64,000 nt of DNA from Chloroflexota bacterium (GTDB lineage: Bacteria; Chloroflexota; UBA11872). The DNA lies in the NCBI GenBank assembly GCA_022826485.1, contig JAJDUU010000044.1, positions 1 through 64,000 of the forward strand. Reading direction: 5' to 3'. The position numbers were made by a program, and so were the translations under genes. Below, one piece after another: positions 34,617 to 43,826 of the stretch; position 1 is the first letter of the stretch, and each line of letters starts with the position of its first letter. Under the pieces are notes generated by a model, which was not told the origin of the DNA, did not search any database, and saw only the letters and a list, made by a program, of their open reading frames with translations.

Positions 34617-36383
34617 TCATGCGTGCTGGACGGCTTGTTGCTCGCCAAGCCGCCATCGCGCCGTGCCTGCCTGAATCTCGTACATGCGGGCATACCAGCC
34701 GCCCTGGTCCAGGAGCTCGTCATGCGAGCCCGTTTCGGCCACCGTTCCGTCGGCCAGCCCAACGATGAGGTCGGCGCTGCGGACGGTGGACAGGCGGTGG
34801 GCGATGACGATCGTGGTGCGGCCCTTGGTGAGCTGAGACAGCGATTCCTGGATCAGGCCCTCGGTCTCGGTGTCCACCGATGAGGTCGCCTCGTCCAGGA
34901 TGAGGATTGGGGCGTCCTTGAGAATCGACCGCGCAATGGAAATGCGTTGCTGCTGCCCACCGGAAAGGCGCACGCCGCGCTCGCCAACGCGGGCGTCGTA
35001 GCCGCCGGGCAGACGCTCGGCGAACTCATCCACGTTGGCCGCCCGCGCGGCAGCCAGAATCTCGGCGTCCGTCGCCTCGGGTCGCCCGAAGGCGATGTTG
35101 TCCCAGATGCTGCCCTCGAAGAGGAACACGTCCTGCAGCACCATCGAGATGTTGGATCGCAGCCAGGCGATCGGCAGGTCGCGCACGTCCACGCCGCTGA
35201 TGCGCACGGCGCCCCCGTCAATGTCGTAGAAGCGCGGAATCAGGCTGGTGCAGGTGGTCTTGCCCGCGCCGGTGGGGCCCACGAGCGCAACGAGCGATCC
35301 CTCGGGAACCGTGAAGTCCACGCCGTGCAGCACGGGCGCGCCGCGGTCGTAAGCAAAGTCCACCTGGTCGAACTGCACGGTCCAGCGAGGATTTTTGGGC
35401 GGACGGGCGTTGGGACGGTCCACGATGTTGCTGCGCACGTCGAGCAGCGCAAAGATGCGGTCGGTGCTCGCGATGGCCTTCTGAATGTCCTCGCCGATGG
35501 CCGCGACCTGGATGATCGGCTGGTAGATCATCCCCAGATACACCACGAACACGAACAGGTCGGCCACGGGCACGATGCCCTCGAGCGTCCAGTTCCCGCC
35601 AACGGCCACGATGAGCACCAATCCGAGTCCGGCGATGATCTCCAGCACGCCGACCGGGATCAGCGTGAGCGCCTGGGTGCGCACGATGGCGTCGCGGAAC
35701 CGGGCGCCGGCGCGGTCGATTTCCGCCCGGCGCTCGGGCTCGCGGCCGAAAGCCTTCACCACCGCGAATCCTGAGATGCCCTCCGCAACCGCGCCGGTCA
35801 GCTCGGCCATGTGCTGGCGCACGCTTCCCCACCGGGCTCGAAGCCGCGGCATCACGAACCAGGTGAGCAGAAAAATCAGCGGCATGGGAATGAGGCTGAT
35901 GAGCATCAGCTGCCAGTTGATGATCCCGAGGGCGATGACCATCGCGGTTGGGATGGTCGCGGCGAGCGTCGCCTCCGGAATGCCGTGCGCGATGAAGTCC
36001 TCGACGGCTTCAACGTCTCCAACGGCGCGCGAGATGAGATTGCCGGTGCGCCGGTTCTCGAAGAATCGGTGCGGTAGTGACTGGATGTGGCGATTGAGCG
36101 TGACCAGCAGCAGGTGCTGGGCACGGTAGGCCACGATGTGCGCGAACGCGCCATAGCCGTAGCGTCCCGCCGCGCGCAGCACGAACGAGCCGACGAGCAC
36201 CGCGATGATGATGCCCAGGGCGCCCGTCTCGACCGTGCCTTCGGCGTGCCAGACGAGGATCTGGCGTACGAGCAGGGGGGCGATGAGCCCGGCGCCCGCG
36301 AACACGATGCCAAAGACGATCGTCACGGCCATGAGGTGGTGCTGGCCGCGCAGGAAGACGTGGAGCCGCCGCAGGAACGTCAC
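34617..36383 (-). CDS. ABC exporter half-transporter (permease-ATPase fusion)
   Basis: A 588-residue type I exporter half-subunit that works as a dimer. An N-terminal domain of six helices (to about 310) is followed by the ATPase: Walker A GPTGAGKTT, signature LSGGQQQRISIARSIL, Walker B ILILDEATSSVD and the switch His in IAHRLST. Typical of the MsbA/BmrA multidrug and lipid exporter group. Substrate not identifiable. It precedes the SDR gene on the same strand. Confidence 0.88.
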   Translation of the reverse strand: MTFLRRLHVFLRGQHHLMAVTIVFGIVFAGAGLIAPLLVRQILVWHAEGTVETGALGIIIAVLVGSFVLRAAGRYGYGAFAHIVAYRAQHLLLVTLNRHIQSLPHRFFENRRTGNLISRAVGDVEAVEDFIAHGIPEATLAATIPTAMVIALGIINWQLMLISLIPMPLIFLLTWFVMPRLRARWGSVRQHMAELTGAVAEGISGFAVVKAFGREPERRAEIDRAGARFRDAIVRTQALTLIPVGVLEIIAGLGLVLIVAVGGNWTLEGIVPVADLFVFVVYLGMIYQPIIQVAAIGEDIQKAIASTDRIFALLDVRSNIVDRPNARPPKNPRWTVQFDQVDFAYDRGAPVLHGVDFTVPEGSLVALVGPTGAGKTTCTSLIPRFYDIDGGAVRISGVDVRDLPIAWLRSNISMVLQDVFLFEGSIWDNIAFGRPEATDAEILAAARAANVDEFAERLPGGYDARVGERGVRLSGGQQQRISIARSILKDAPILILDEATSSVDTETEGLIQESLSQLTKGRTTIVIAHRLSTVRSADLIVGLADGTVAETGSHDELLDQGGWYARMYEIQAGTARWRLGEQQAVQHA

Positions 36384-36446
36384 AGGCGCAGCCTAGCGCG
36401 TTCCGGACTTGCGGGCGTCGGGCTCGGGCTCTGTCGCCCCGGCGCC

Positions 36447-38720
36447 TTAGTCGGAATCGAGCGCGGCGATGGCCGCCTGGACCTTGGGCGGCGAGGCCGG
36501 CAGGTCGCGCATGCGGGCGCCGGTGGCGTCCGCGATGGCGTTCGTGATCGCCGCCAGCGGCGGCACGATGGGAACCTCGCCCACGCCCCGGGCGCCGTAC
36601 GGATGGCCCGGATTCGGCACCTCCACGATGATGCTCTCGATCATCGGCACGTCCAGCGTCGTGGGCATGCGGTAGTCCAGCAAGCTCACGTTCCGCATGT
36701 GGCCCTCGGCGTCGTAGACGTATTCCTCGGTGAGCGCCCAGCCGATGCCCTGCGCCACGCCGCCCTCCATCTGCCCCTCTACGTACGGCGGATAGATGGC
36801 CGTTCCGGCGTCCTGGATGGCCGTATAGCGCACCACGTCGACCTTGCCGGTCTCGAGGTCCACGTCCACGTCCGCGATGTGAATGGCGAACGTGTTGCCG
36901 GAGCCCTCGGGCACCACCGTGGCGGAGCCGACCAGGCGCAGGTCGTCGCCGTCGAGGATGCTCGCGGCCTCCTTGAAAGACACCGCCACGCCGTTCTGGC
37001 GAAACGTGCCGTCATCGTCGGCGGCGATGGAGTCGCTGGCCACGTCCCAATGGTCGGCCAGCCCGTCGATCATCTGCTGCTTTAGATCGCGCGCGGCTTC
37101 GATGGCCGCCCAGCCGGTGGCGAACGTGACGCGGCTGCCGCCGGTCACGCCGGTGAAGGCAATGCTGTCCGTATCGGGCACGATCGGATCGACGTCCTCG
37201 ACCGGAATGCCCAGCGTCTCGGCGGCTTGCATGGCGATCGACGTGCGCGTGCCGCCGATATCGACCGAACCTTCGCGCAGCGTCACGGTGCCGTCCGCGT
37301 TCAGTTGAGCCACGGCGGTTGACATGCCGCCGCCGTTCATCCAGAAGCCCGACGCGATGCCGCGCCCTCGCTGCCGTCCGGGCGCCGACCCGATGGATGA
37401 GCGCCAGTGATCCGACGTGCGCGCCGCCTCGATGACCTCGTGATTGCCAATGCAGTGATACCGCGTGCCGTTGGCGCGCAGGTCGCCCTCTTCCGACGCG
37501 TTCATGGCGCGGAACTCCACCCGGTCGAAGCCCATCTCCTCGCAGATCTCGTCGACCAGGCTGTCCACGGCGAACTCGCCCTGCGGCGCTCCCGGCGCGC
37601 GATAGGCGTGCGACTTGGGCATGTTCACGACCACGTCGTAGCCGTCGATGCGAAAGTCCGTCAGCTTGTAGGGGCCGAAGGCGCAGAGGCAGGCCGCGCC
37701 GACGGCAGACCCCGGATATCCACCGGCCTCGAAGGCGAACATGGCCTGCGCCGCGGTGATCCGTCCCTCGTTGGTGACGCCGATCTTGACCCAGGCATAG
37801 CCGCCCGGCGCCGGGCCGGTAGCGCGCAGGATGTCGGAGCGGCTCATGGTGAGCTTGACGGGCCGCCCCGACTTGCGGGAAAGCACCGCCGCCAGCGGTT
37901 CCAGGTAGATGGTGGTCTTGCCCCCGAACCCGCCGCCGATCTCCGACGGAAACACGTTGATCTTCGAGATGGGCCATTGCAGGTGGTCGGCCAACTCGCT
38001 GCGAATGCCGAACTGGCCCTGTGAGCTGCACTCGACGCGCAGGTGCCCGTCGGCGCTCCAGTAGGCCAGGGCGTTGTGCGGCTCGATATAGCCCTGGTGC
38101 ACCATGGACATGGTGTACTCGCCCTCGAACACGCGGTCGGCCGCGGCGAATCCCGTCTCGATGTCGCCTTCCTCGTGAATCGTGCGCGAGGCGACATTGC
38201 TGGGCTCGTCGGCCAACTCGCCGCCGGTGTCCATGTGCAGGTCGTCGAGCAGCAGCGGCGCGTCGGGCTTCATGGCCTCGCGCACGTCAAGGACTACCGG
38301 CAGCAGCTCGTATTCGACATCGATCAGCTCCAGGGCTTCCTCGGCCACGTGCTTGTTGGTCGCGGCGACGGCCGCGATCGGGTGGCCCTCGAACAGCACC
38401 TTGTCGCGGGCCATGAGGCTGGCGCTCTTGTAGCGCTTGCTCTGGAGACCCGACTCGTTGGCTTCGGCCACGCCGGCCCCCGGATCGGGGATGTCCGCCG
38501 CAGTCATGACGGCGTGAACGCCCTCCAACGCCTCGGCGCGCGAGGTGTCGATGGACAGAATTCGGGCGTGGGCGTGCGGACTGCGCAGCACCTGGCCCCA
38601 CAGCATGCCCGGCATGTGCGCGTCGACGCCGTAGATCGCGCGTCCCGTGACCTTGTCGACCCCGTCGTGCCGGACGGGTCGCGTGCCAATGACGTTGTAG
38701 TTGCCGTTCGTTTCCGCCAT
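36447..38720 (-). CDS. Xanthine dehydrogenase-family molybdopterin subunit, paralog 1
   Basis: A 757-residue large subunit of a molybdenum hydroxylase. GGGFGGKT, AYRAPGAPQGEF and the C-terminal GARGVGEVPIVPPLAAI (with the active-site Glu) mark the family. The AYRCSFR motif of form I carbon monoxide dehydrogenase is absent. It is a close paralog of the gene ending at 39147, and the MoaD-like gene lies between them. The shared small subunits at 41462-42902 would provide 2Fe-2S and FAD cofactors. Substrate unknown. Confidence 0.85.
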   Translation of the reverse strand: MAETNGNYNVIGTRPVRHDGVDKVTGRAIYGVDAHMPGMLWGQVLRSPHAHARILSIDTSRAEALEGVHAVMTAADIPDPGAGVAEANESGLQSKRYKSASLMARDKVLFEGHPIAAVAATNKHVAEEALELIDVEYELLPVVLDVREAMKPDAPLLLDDLHMDTGGELADEPSNVASRTIHEEGDIETGFAAADRVFEGEYTMSMVHQGYIEPHNALAYWSADGHLRVECSSQGQFGIRSELADHLQWPISKINVFPSEIGGGFGGKTTIYLEPLAAVLSRKSGRPVKLTMSRSDILRATGPAPGGYAWVKIGVTNEGRITAAQAMFAFEAGGYPGSAVGAACLCAFGPYKLTDFRIDGYDVVVNMPKSHAYRAPGAPQGEFAVDSLVDEICEEMGFDRVEFRAMNASEEGDLRANGTRYHCIGNHEVIEAARTSDHWRSSIGSAPGRQRGRGIASGFWMNGGGMSTAVAQLNADGTVTLREGSVDIGGTRTSIAMQAAETLGIPVEDVDPIVPDTDSIAFTGVTGGSRVTFATGWAAIEAARDLKQQMIDGLADHWDVASDSIAADDDGTFRQNGVAVSFKEAASILDGDDLRLVGSATVVPEGSGNTFAIHIADVDVDLETGKVDVVRYTAIQDAGTAIYPPYVEGQMEGGVAQGIGWALTEEYVYDAEGHMRNVSLLDYRMPTTLDVPMIESIIVEVPNPGHPYGARGVGEVPIVPPLAAITNAIADATGARMRDLPASPPKVQAAIAALDSD

Positions 38721-38732
38721 GCAGGCGTCCTC

Positions 38733-39077
38733 CTAGGAAGGTGCGATGCCGGCGTGCGGTCGCACGTGATTTCGTCCTGACCAATTGTGCTGGATTTCGA
38801 CTCCGACGCCACAGGATCCGCCGCCGATGGACTCGAGGAAGAACACTTCGCTGTCCTCGCGCAGCTTGGTGCGCAGGCCGCGGCGGCTGTTCGCGCCGTC
38901 CACGAAGATGGCCAGCCCCGGCCGCAGGTCGCCCGCCTGCACCAGGCGGTTCTCCAGCCCCGGGAATCGGGCCTCGAGGTTCGCGACGACCTCACGCACG
39001 GTGGCGCCCTCGACGTCGACCTTGATCTGGCCGTCGGTGAACTCGCGCAGCGGCGTGGGGATATGCACCCGCGCCAT
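38733..39077 (-). CDS. MoaD/ThiS-like ubiquitin-fold protein with C-terminal extension
   Basis: A 114-residue protein. Residues 1-87 match the MoaD/ThiS beta-grasp fold and end with the expected GGG (85-87), whose last Gly would be thiocarboxylated. Unlike normal MoaD, 27 residues follow (SCGVGVEIQHNWSGRNHVRP...), so sulfur transfer would require cleavage or the function differs. It sits between two molybdenum hydroxylase genes, with 12 bases to the downstream one, and may supply sulfur or molybdopterin locally. A frameshift after the GGG is an alternative reading. Confidence 0.75.
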   Translation of the reverse strand: MARVHIPTPLREFTDGQIKVDVEGATVREVVANLEARFPGLENRLVQAGDLRPGLAIFVDGANSRRGLRTKLREDSEVFFLESIGGGSCGVGVEIQHNWSGRNHVRPHAGIAPS

Positions 39078-39146
39078 GGCTACGCCATGCCGATGCGCGT
39101 GGCCCCCGCGACGCGGCGGGCATTGCCGCCGCGTCGCGGTTGGGGA

Positions 39147-41459
39147 CTACGCTCCAGCGCCGTTCTGCCTCGCCGCCAGCTCCGCGTAGACGCGGTGAGG
39201 CGACATGGGCAAGTCGCGGTAGCGGATGCCGACGGCGTCGTAGATGGCGATGGCCAGCGCGGCCGGCGGCGGCACGATGGGCACTTCGCCCACGCCGCGT
39301 ACGCCGAACGGGCTGCCCGGATGCGGCACCTCGACGATGATCGTTTCGATCATCGGCACGTCGAGCGTGGTCGGCATGCGGTAGTCCAGCAGCGTGGCGT
39401 TCCGCAGCCGCCCGTCGTCGTCGTAGAAGTACTCCTCGTTGAACGCCCAGCCGATGCCCTGCACCGCGCCGCCCTGCATCTGGCCTTCCACGTACGGCGG
39501 ATAAATCGCCACGCCGGCATCCTGGATGGCCGTGTACCGCAGGACCGTCACCTTGCCGGTCTCGACGTCGACCTCCACGTCCGCGATGTGGACTGCGAAG
39601 GCGTTGCCTTCCTTCTCCGGCGTGACGGTGGCCTTGCCGATGATCTGCTGCGTGTCTTCGTTGAGAAGATGCGCGGCCTCCTTGAACGAGGCCGACTCGC
39701 CGTTGGCGGTGAAGGTCGCGTTCTCGTAGGTGATGGAGTCCGCCGCCACGTCCCACACGTCGGCCATGCCCTCGATCATCTGCCGGCGCATGTCGTTGGC
39801 GGCCTCATGCGCGGCGTAGCCGGTGGCAAAGGTCACGCGACTGCCGCCCGTAACGTCGGTGTAGCCGACGGAGTCGGTGTCGACGACCATCGGAATGACG
39901 TCGTCGAAGCCGATCCCCAGGGTTTCGGCAAATTGCATGGCGATCGACGAACGGGTGCCGCCGATGTCGGGAGAGCCCTCGAGCAGCGTCACCGTGCCGT
40001 CCGGATTCAGACGGGCGATCGCCGACGAGGTGAACCCGATGTTGAACCAGAACCCGGAGGCCACGCCCCGTCCGCGATAGGTACCGGCCGGCTTCTCGAG
40101 CGTCGACTGCCAGTGCTCGGAGTTGCGCGCGGCTTCCACGCACTCAATGTGCCCGATCCGACCGTAGGCCGGACCGCCGGCGCGCCAGGTGCCCTCCTCC
40201 GCGGAGTTCTTCGTGCGGAAGTCGAGCACGTCGATCCCGAGCTGCTCGCAGATCTCGTCCACCACCGTCTCGCTGGCGAACTCCGCCTGCGTGGCGCCGG
40301 GTGCGCGGTAGGCGTGCGTCTTGGGCCGGTTCACGACCACGTCGTAGCCCTCGATCTTGACGTTCGAGAGCTTGTAGGGCGCGAACACGCACATGCAGCC
40401 GGCGGCCACGACAGACCCCGGGAATCCCCCGGCCTCGAACCCCATGTCCGCCTCGGCGGCCGTGAGGTTGCCGTCGCTGTCGGCGCCCATCTTGACGCGG
40501 ACGTAGCCGCCGGGCGTTGGACCGGTGGCCTTCAGAATGTCGGCGCGGGCCATGGTCATCTTGACCGGGCGTCCCGCCTTGCGGGCGAGCGCCGCCGCCA
40601 GCGGCTCCAGGTAGCAGGTGGTCTTGCCGCCAAACCCGCCGCCGATCTCGGTGGGAATCACCTTGACCTTGGAGATTGGCACGTCGAGGATGTCGGCCAC
40701 CTCGGCGCGGATGGTGAAGTGGCCCTGGCTGCTGCACCAGACGGTCAGCTCGCCGTCGCCATGCCACAGCGCGAGGGCGTTGTGGTTTTCGATGTAGCCC
40801 TGGTGCACGGTGGCGAAGTTGAACACACGCTCGACGACCACCGCGGCCTCGGCGAACCCGGCCTCGACGTCGCCTTCCTCGAAGAGGAACTTGGCGGCGA
40901 TGTTGCTCGGCGCTTCGGACATTTCGCCGGCAAAGTCCGTGTGCAGGTCATCGTGCAGGAGCGTTGAGTCGGACTTCATCGCCTCACGCACGTCCATGAC
41001 CGGCGGCAGGACCTCGTAGTCGACCTCGATTAGCTCCGCGGCCTCGCCGGCCGTATGCGCGTCCACCGCCGCCACGGCCGCGATTGCGTGGCCGTGATAG
41101 AGGGCCTTGCCGCGCGCCAGCACGTTGCCGCTCTTGTATTTGAGCGGGACGGCCGTCGCCTCGCCGCCGCCGGTCACCTTGTCGCCCGGGTCGGCGAGAT
41201 CGTCGCTGGTGATCACCGCGTGCACGCCCGGCAGCGCCTCGGCCTTGCTGGTGTCGATCGACCGGATGCGCGCGTGGGCGTGCGGGCTGCGCGTCACGGC
41301 TCCGTAGATCTGCCCCGGCTGGCTGACATCGGCGCCGTAGCGCGCCGCTCCGGTGACCTTATCCACGCCGTCGTGTCGCACCGGGCGGGTGCCGACGACG
41401 CTGTAGTCCTCGGAATGATGCTTGATGGTTACGGCTTCTTCGCGCGTTTCAACAGCCAT
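39147..41459 (-). CDS. Xanthine dehydrogenase-family molybdopterin subunit, paralog 2
   Basis: A 770-residue Mo-binding subunit, closely similar to the gene at 36447-38720, with GGGFGGKTTCYLEPLAAALARK, AYRAPGATQAEF and GVRGVGEVPIVPPPAAL carrying the Glu. CODH-specific residues are absent. The ATG at 41459 follows GGAGGG two bases after the small-subunit stop; the frame extends upstream to 41642 but that region belongs to the other gene. It is the first of the two large subunits in the operon. Substrate unknown. Confidence 0.86.
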   Translation of the reverse strand: MAVETREEAVTIKHHSEDYSVVGTRPVRHDGVDKVTGAARYGADVSQPGQIYGAVTRSPHAHARIRSIDTSKAEALPGVHAVITSDDLADPGDKVTGGGEATAVPLKYKSGNVLARGKALYHGHAIAAVAAVDAHTAGEAAELIEVDYEVLPPVMDVREAMKSDSTLLHDDLHTDFAGEMSEAPSNIAAKFLFEEGDVEAGFAEAAVVVERVFNFATVHQGYIENHNALALWHGDGELTVWCSSQGHFTIRAEVADILDVPISKVKVIPTEIGGGFGGKTTCYLEPLAAALARKAGRPVKMTMARADILKATGPTPGGYVRVKMGADSDGNLTAAEADMGFEAGGFPGSVVAAGCMCVFAPYKLSNVKIEGYDVVVNRPKTHAYRAPGATQAEFASETVVDEICEQLGIDVLDFRTKNSAEEGTWRAGGPAYGRIGHIECVEAARNSEHWQSTLEKPAGTYRGRGVASGFWFNIGFTSSAIARLNPDGTVTLLEGSPDIGGTRSSIAMQFAETLGIGFDDVIPMVVDTDSVGYTDVTGGSRVTFATGYAAHEAANDMRRQMIEGMADVWDVAADSITYENATFTANGESASFKEAAHLLNEDTQQIIGKATVTPEKEGNAFAVHIADVEVDVETGKVTVLRYTAIQDAGVAIYPPYVEGQMQGGAVQGIGWAFNEEYFYDDDGRLRNATLLDYRMPTTLDVPMIETIIVEVPHPGSPFGVRGVGEVPIVPPPAALAIAIYDAVGIRYRDLPMSPHRVYAELAARQNGAGA

Positions 41460-41461
41460 CG

Positions 41462-41959
41462 TCAGCCCTCCCCGCGCATGGATGCGGCGGCGTCGAGCAC
41501 CGCGCGCACGATCTTGTCGTATCCGGTGCAGCGGCAGAGGTTGCCGGCCAGCCACCACCGCACCTCGTCCTCGGTCGGGTCGGGGTTTTCGTCGAGCATG
41601 GCCTTGGCCGACACGAGGAAGCCGGGTGTGCAGACGCCGCATTGCAGCGCGGCGTGCTCCAGGAATTTCTCCTGCAGCGGGTGCAGCCCCGACGGGCCGG
41701 CAATGCCCTCGATCGTGGTGACGTCCGCGCCGCTGGCCTCGACCGCCAGCACGCAGCAGGAGTTCACCAGGCGCCCGTCCATGATGACGTTGCAGGCGCC
41801 GCAGTTGCCGTCGTTGCAGCCCTCTTTGGCGCCCGTGAGGCCCAGCGTCTCGCGCAGGACCTCGAGCAGGCTTTCGCGCGGCTCCGCGAGGAAGTCGGTC
41901 GACTCCCCGTTGATCGTGGTGTTGACATGCACCTTGCCGCTGAGAATCTCAGTGGCCAT
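41462..41959 (-). CDS. 2Fe-2S subunit of the molybdenum hydroxylase
   Basis: A 165-residue small subunit with two 2Fe-2S clusters: the plant-ferredoxin-type CNDGNCGACNV with a later Cys in NSCCVL, and the helical cluster CGVCTPGF and CRCTGYDKI. It passes electrons from the Mo site to FAD. The ATG at 41959 follows GGAGGT and overlaps the end of the FAD subunit by 11 bases; a longer start at 41977 is less likely. One copy serves two possible large subunits. Confidence 0.88.
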   Translation of the reverse strand: MATEILSGKVHVNTTINGESTDFLAEPRESLLEVLRETLGLTGAKEGCNDGNCGACNVIMDGRLVNSCCVLAVEASGADVTTIEGIAGPSGLHPLQEKFLEHAALQCGVCTPGFLVSAKAMLDENPDPTEDEVRWWLAGNLCRCTGYDKIVRAVLDAAASMRGEG

Positions 41960-42902
41960 GGCCGACCTCCATTCCACGCGCGCGGGCTACCGCGCCGCGC
42001 AAGGCACGCTGGGTAAGGACGAAACTCAGATGTTTGCGATGCGCGATCGTGCCGCGCATGTCGTTGATCGGGCTCGCCGCCTCTCGGGCGATGTTGGCCG
42101 CGACGTCATAGGCGGCCTCGCCGGCCGTCTGGCCGATGAGCGCCTCGCCGGCCTCGGCAACGAACAGCGGGGTTGGAGCGACGGCCCCAATCGAAATGCG
42201 GGCGGCGGTGATGGTGTCGCCGTCCAGCGTGACCGCTGCGCCCGCGCCCACTTCCGCGATGTCCATCTCGTTGCGGGGAATGAACCGCAGGTAGTGCGAT
42301 CCCGAGCCATCGGCGGGCTTGGGCAGCGTCAGCGAGACGAGCAGCTCGTCGTCGCCGAGCACATTTCGCGACGGGCCGGTGCAGAAGTCTTCCACCGCCA
42401 GGGTGCGCTCACCGTTGGCGCCCGCGATGTTGGCGACGGCGCCGTGAACGATCAGCGGCGGGATGGTGTCGCCGGCGGGTCCTGAGTTGCAGAGATTGCC
42501 ACCCACCGACGCACGTCCCTGAATCCCCGTGCTGCCGATGATCCGGCACGCGTCCACCAAGGCGGGGTACTGCGCGACGATGGCGTCATCGCCGTAGATC
42601 TGATGGCAGGCAACGGCCGCGCCGAGCGTGGCCGAGCCATCGGCATTGACCGATAGCTGCATGAGGTCCGGGATGTGCTTGGCATCCACGAATACCGTGG
42701 TGTCGCGGAGCTTCTCACGGACCTGCACGATGAGGTCCGTGCCGCCGGCGAGCATGCGGGCGTTCGCCCCATGCTCGGCGAGGATGGAAACCGCGTCCGC
42801 GACTGTCGTGGGCGCGGCGTAGGAAATCGCGTGCACGAAAGCGCTCCGTTCTGGGGCGAGGACGGCGAGTGCGGGTGCATTGTTGCCGAAACTGACCGGC
42901 AT
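41949..42902 (-). CDS. FAD-binding subunit of the molybdenum hydroxylase
   Basis: A 317-residue medium subunit of the CoxM/XdhB type. FAD motif ARMLAGGTDLIVQVRE and TLGAAVACHQIY, GGNLCNSGPAGDTIPPLIV; C-terminal CO-dehydrogenase-flavoprotein domain. It completes a three-subunit enzyme (FAD, 2Fe-2S, Mo). The start at 42902 is the longest; a GTG at 42836 would also give a family-like protein. First gene of the operon. Confidence 0.86.
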   Translation of the reverse strand: MPVSFGNNAPALAVLAPERSAFVHAISYAAPTTVADAVSILAEHGANARMLAGGTDLIVQVREKLRDTTVFVDAKHIPDLMQLSVNADGSATLGAAVACHQIYGDDAIVAQYPALVDACRIIGSTGIQGRASVGGNLCNSGPAGDTIPPLIVHGAVANIAGANGERTLAVEDFCTGPSRNVLGDDELLVSLTLPKPADGSGSHYLRFIPRNEMDIAEVGAGAAVTLDGDTITAARISIGAVAPTPLFVAEAGEALIGQTAGEAAYDVAANIAREAASPINDMRGTIAHRKHLSFVLTQRALRGAVARARGMEVGHGH

Positions 42903-43071
42903 CGGCTAGTGCGGTCGCTCGGAGCGTGCCGCTGGGCAAGACGAAGTCGGTGTAGGGGCAGCCCTCGTGGCTGCCCTCGGCTCCGCTGGGGCTACCCGCG
43001 GGCGCCCACAAGGGACGCCCCTACACGGACTGGGACTGCGCGGGCCACCGACATCGGGTAGGGGGACGGTC
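42903..43071. repeat. Inverted repeat between frd and the Mo hydroxylase operon
   Basis: Outer arms tgtaggggc (42951-42959) and gcccctaca (43017-43025), with a nested gggcagcc/ggctgccc hairpin at 42956-42975. It lies between the frdD stop and the upstream end of the FAD-subunit gene. The structure is symmetrical, so it could serve as a barrier or dispersed repeat rather than a simple terminator. Confidence 0.6.
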
Positions 43072-43434
43072 CTAGAAGAGCGCCAGGACGATGGCCGTCA
43101 GCACGCTCACGACCGCCGCCGCGCCGTAGCTCGCGACGATGAGCACCGCCGGCGGAGCGTGGACGTGCAGGTCGATCAGCGTATGCCGGATGCGGTGCGC
43201 GGCGTGGACGGCCGCCAGCGCCATGATCAGGCCCAGCACCGCCCGCACCGGCGCGTGCCGCAACAGCGCGCCGATACCGTCCTCGCCGTGAGCCAGAGCC
43301 CCGGACACCGCCTCCCACCCGGCGGCCCCGCCGATGCCGGTGACGAAGATGATGACCGGGATGAAAATGGCGGCGACAATCCCGCCCAGGCCGAAAACCG
43401 ACCAGAAGATCGGCTCGTGCGACCGGCCCCTCAT
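43072..43434 (-). CDS. frdD: Fumarate reductase subunit D
   Basis: A 120-residue membrane anchor with three helices. EPIFWSVFGLGGIVAAIFIPVIIFV and HRIRHTLIDLHVHAP match E. coli FrdD. It forms, with FrdC, a heme-less anchor that binds menaquinone. The start overlaps the frdC stop as ATGA; only the end of a longer open frame is this gene. Confidence 0.82.
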   Translation of the reverse strand: MRGRSHEPIFWSVFGLGGIVAAIFIPVIIFVTGIGGAAGWEAVSGALAHGEDGIGALLRHAPVRAVLGLIMALAAVHAAHRIRHTLIDLHVHAPPAVLIVASYGAAAVVSVLTAIVLALF

Positions 43435-43826
43435 CCCGCGCCCACCCACCAGACCCAGGCGATGATCAGCCCGGTCACGACGGCCCACCCGCCGAACTGC
43501 GGCGCCACCAGCAATAGCCCCGGAATCCGTCGACCCCGAATGCGGATGGCCACGGTCTGCGGCATCAGGTTGAACCAGGTGTAGGTATGGAGCAGGGCGA
43601 AGGCGATGGAAACGACGTGGAAGACGACCATGCCCGGATTCCACAGGAAGTCCAGATAGGCCTGGTAGTCGGCCGCCGGCTGCCCGGCCTTGTGCAGCAG
43701 CACCAGCACCAGCACGACCTGCACGGCGATGAACACTGACGAGGTTTCGCGCAGAAACACCAGCAGGTACGAGGGCCGCCTGGTCCACCAGGTCCATCCC
43801 AGCGAGCGGAATGTCGGCTGCGTCAA
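43431..43826 (-). CDS. frdC: Fumarate reductase subunit C
   Basis: A 131-residue membrane anchor with three helices. The TWWTRRPSYLLVFLRE start, FLWNPGMVV and ALLHTYTWFNLMP correspond closely to E. coli FrdC, including the conserved HTxTWF. The best start is the TTG at 43826, overlapping the frdB stop, with GGTGA upstream; a GTG at 43841 is an alternative. It belongs to frdABCD, in order A-B-C-D along the minus strand. Confidence 0.8.
   Translation of the reverse strand: MTQPTFRSLGWTWWTRRPSYLLVFLRETSSVFIAVQVVLVLVLLHKAGQPAADYQAYLDFLWNPGMVVFHVVSIAFALLHTYTWFNLMPQTVAIRIRGRRIPGLLLVAPQFGGWAVVTGLIIAWVWWVGAG

Noticed and set aside
38787-40967. 726-codon open frame on the plus strand opposite the Mo hydroxylase genes
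   Set aside because: It mirrors two well-supported minus-strand genes, has Arg/His/Gly-rich composition and no recognisable domain. High GC gives long shadow frames.
36447-42902. Carbon monoxide dehydrogenase assignment of the Mo hydroxylase operon
   Set aside because: The large subunits carry AYRAPGA rather than the AYRCSFR active-site loop of form I CODH.
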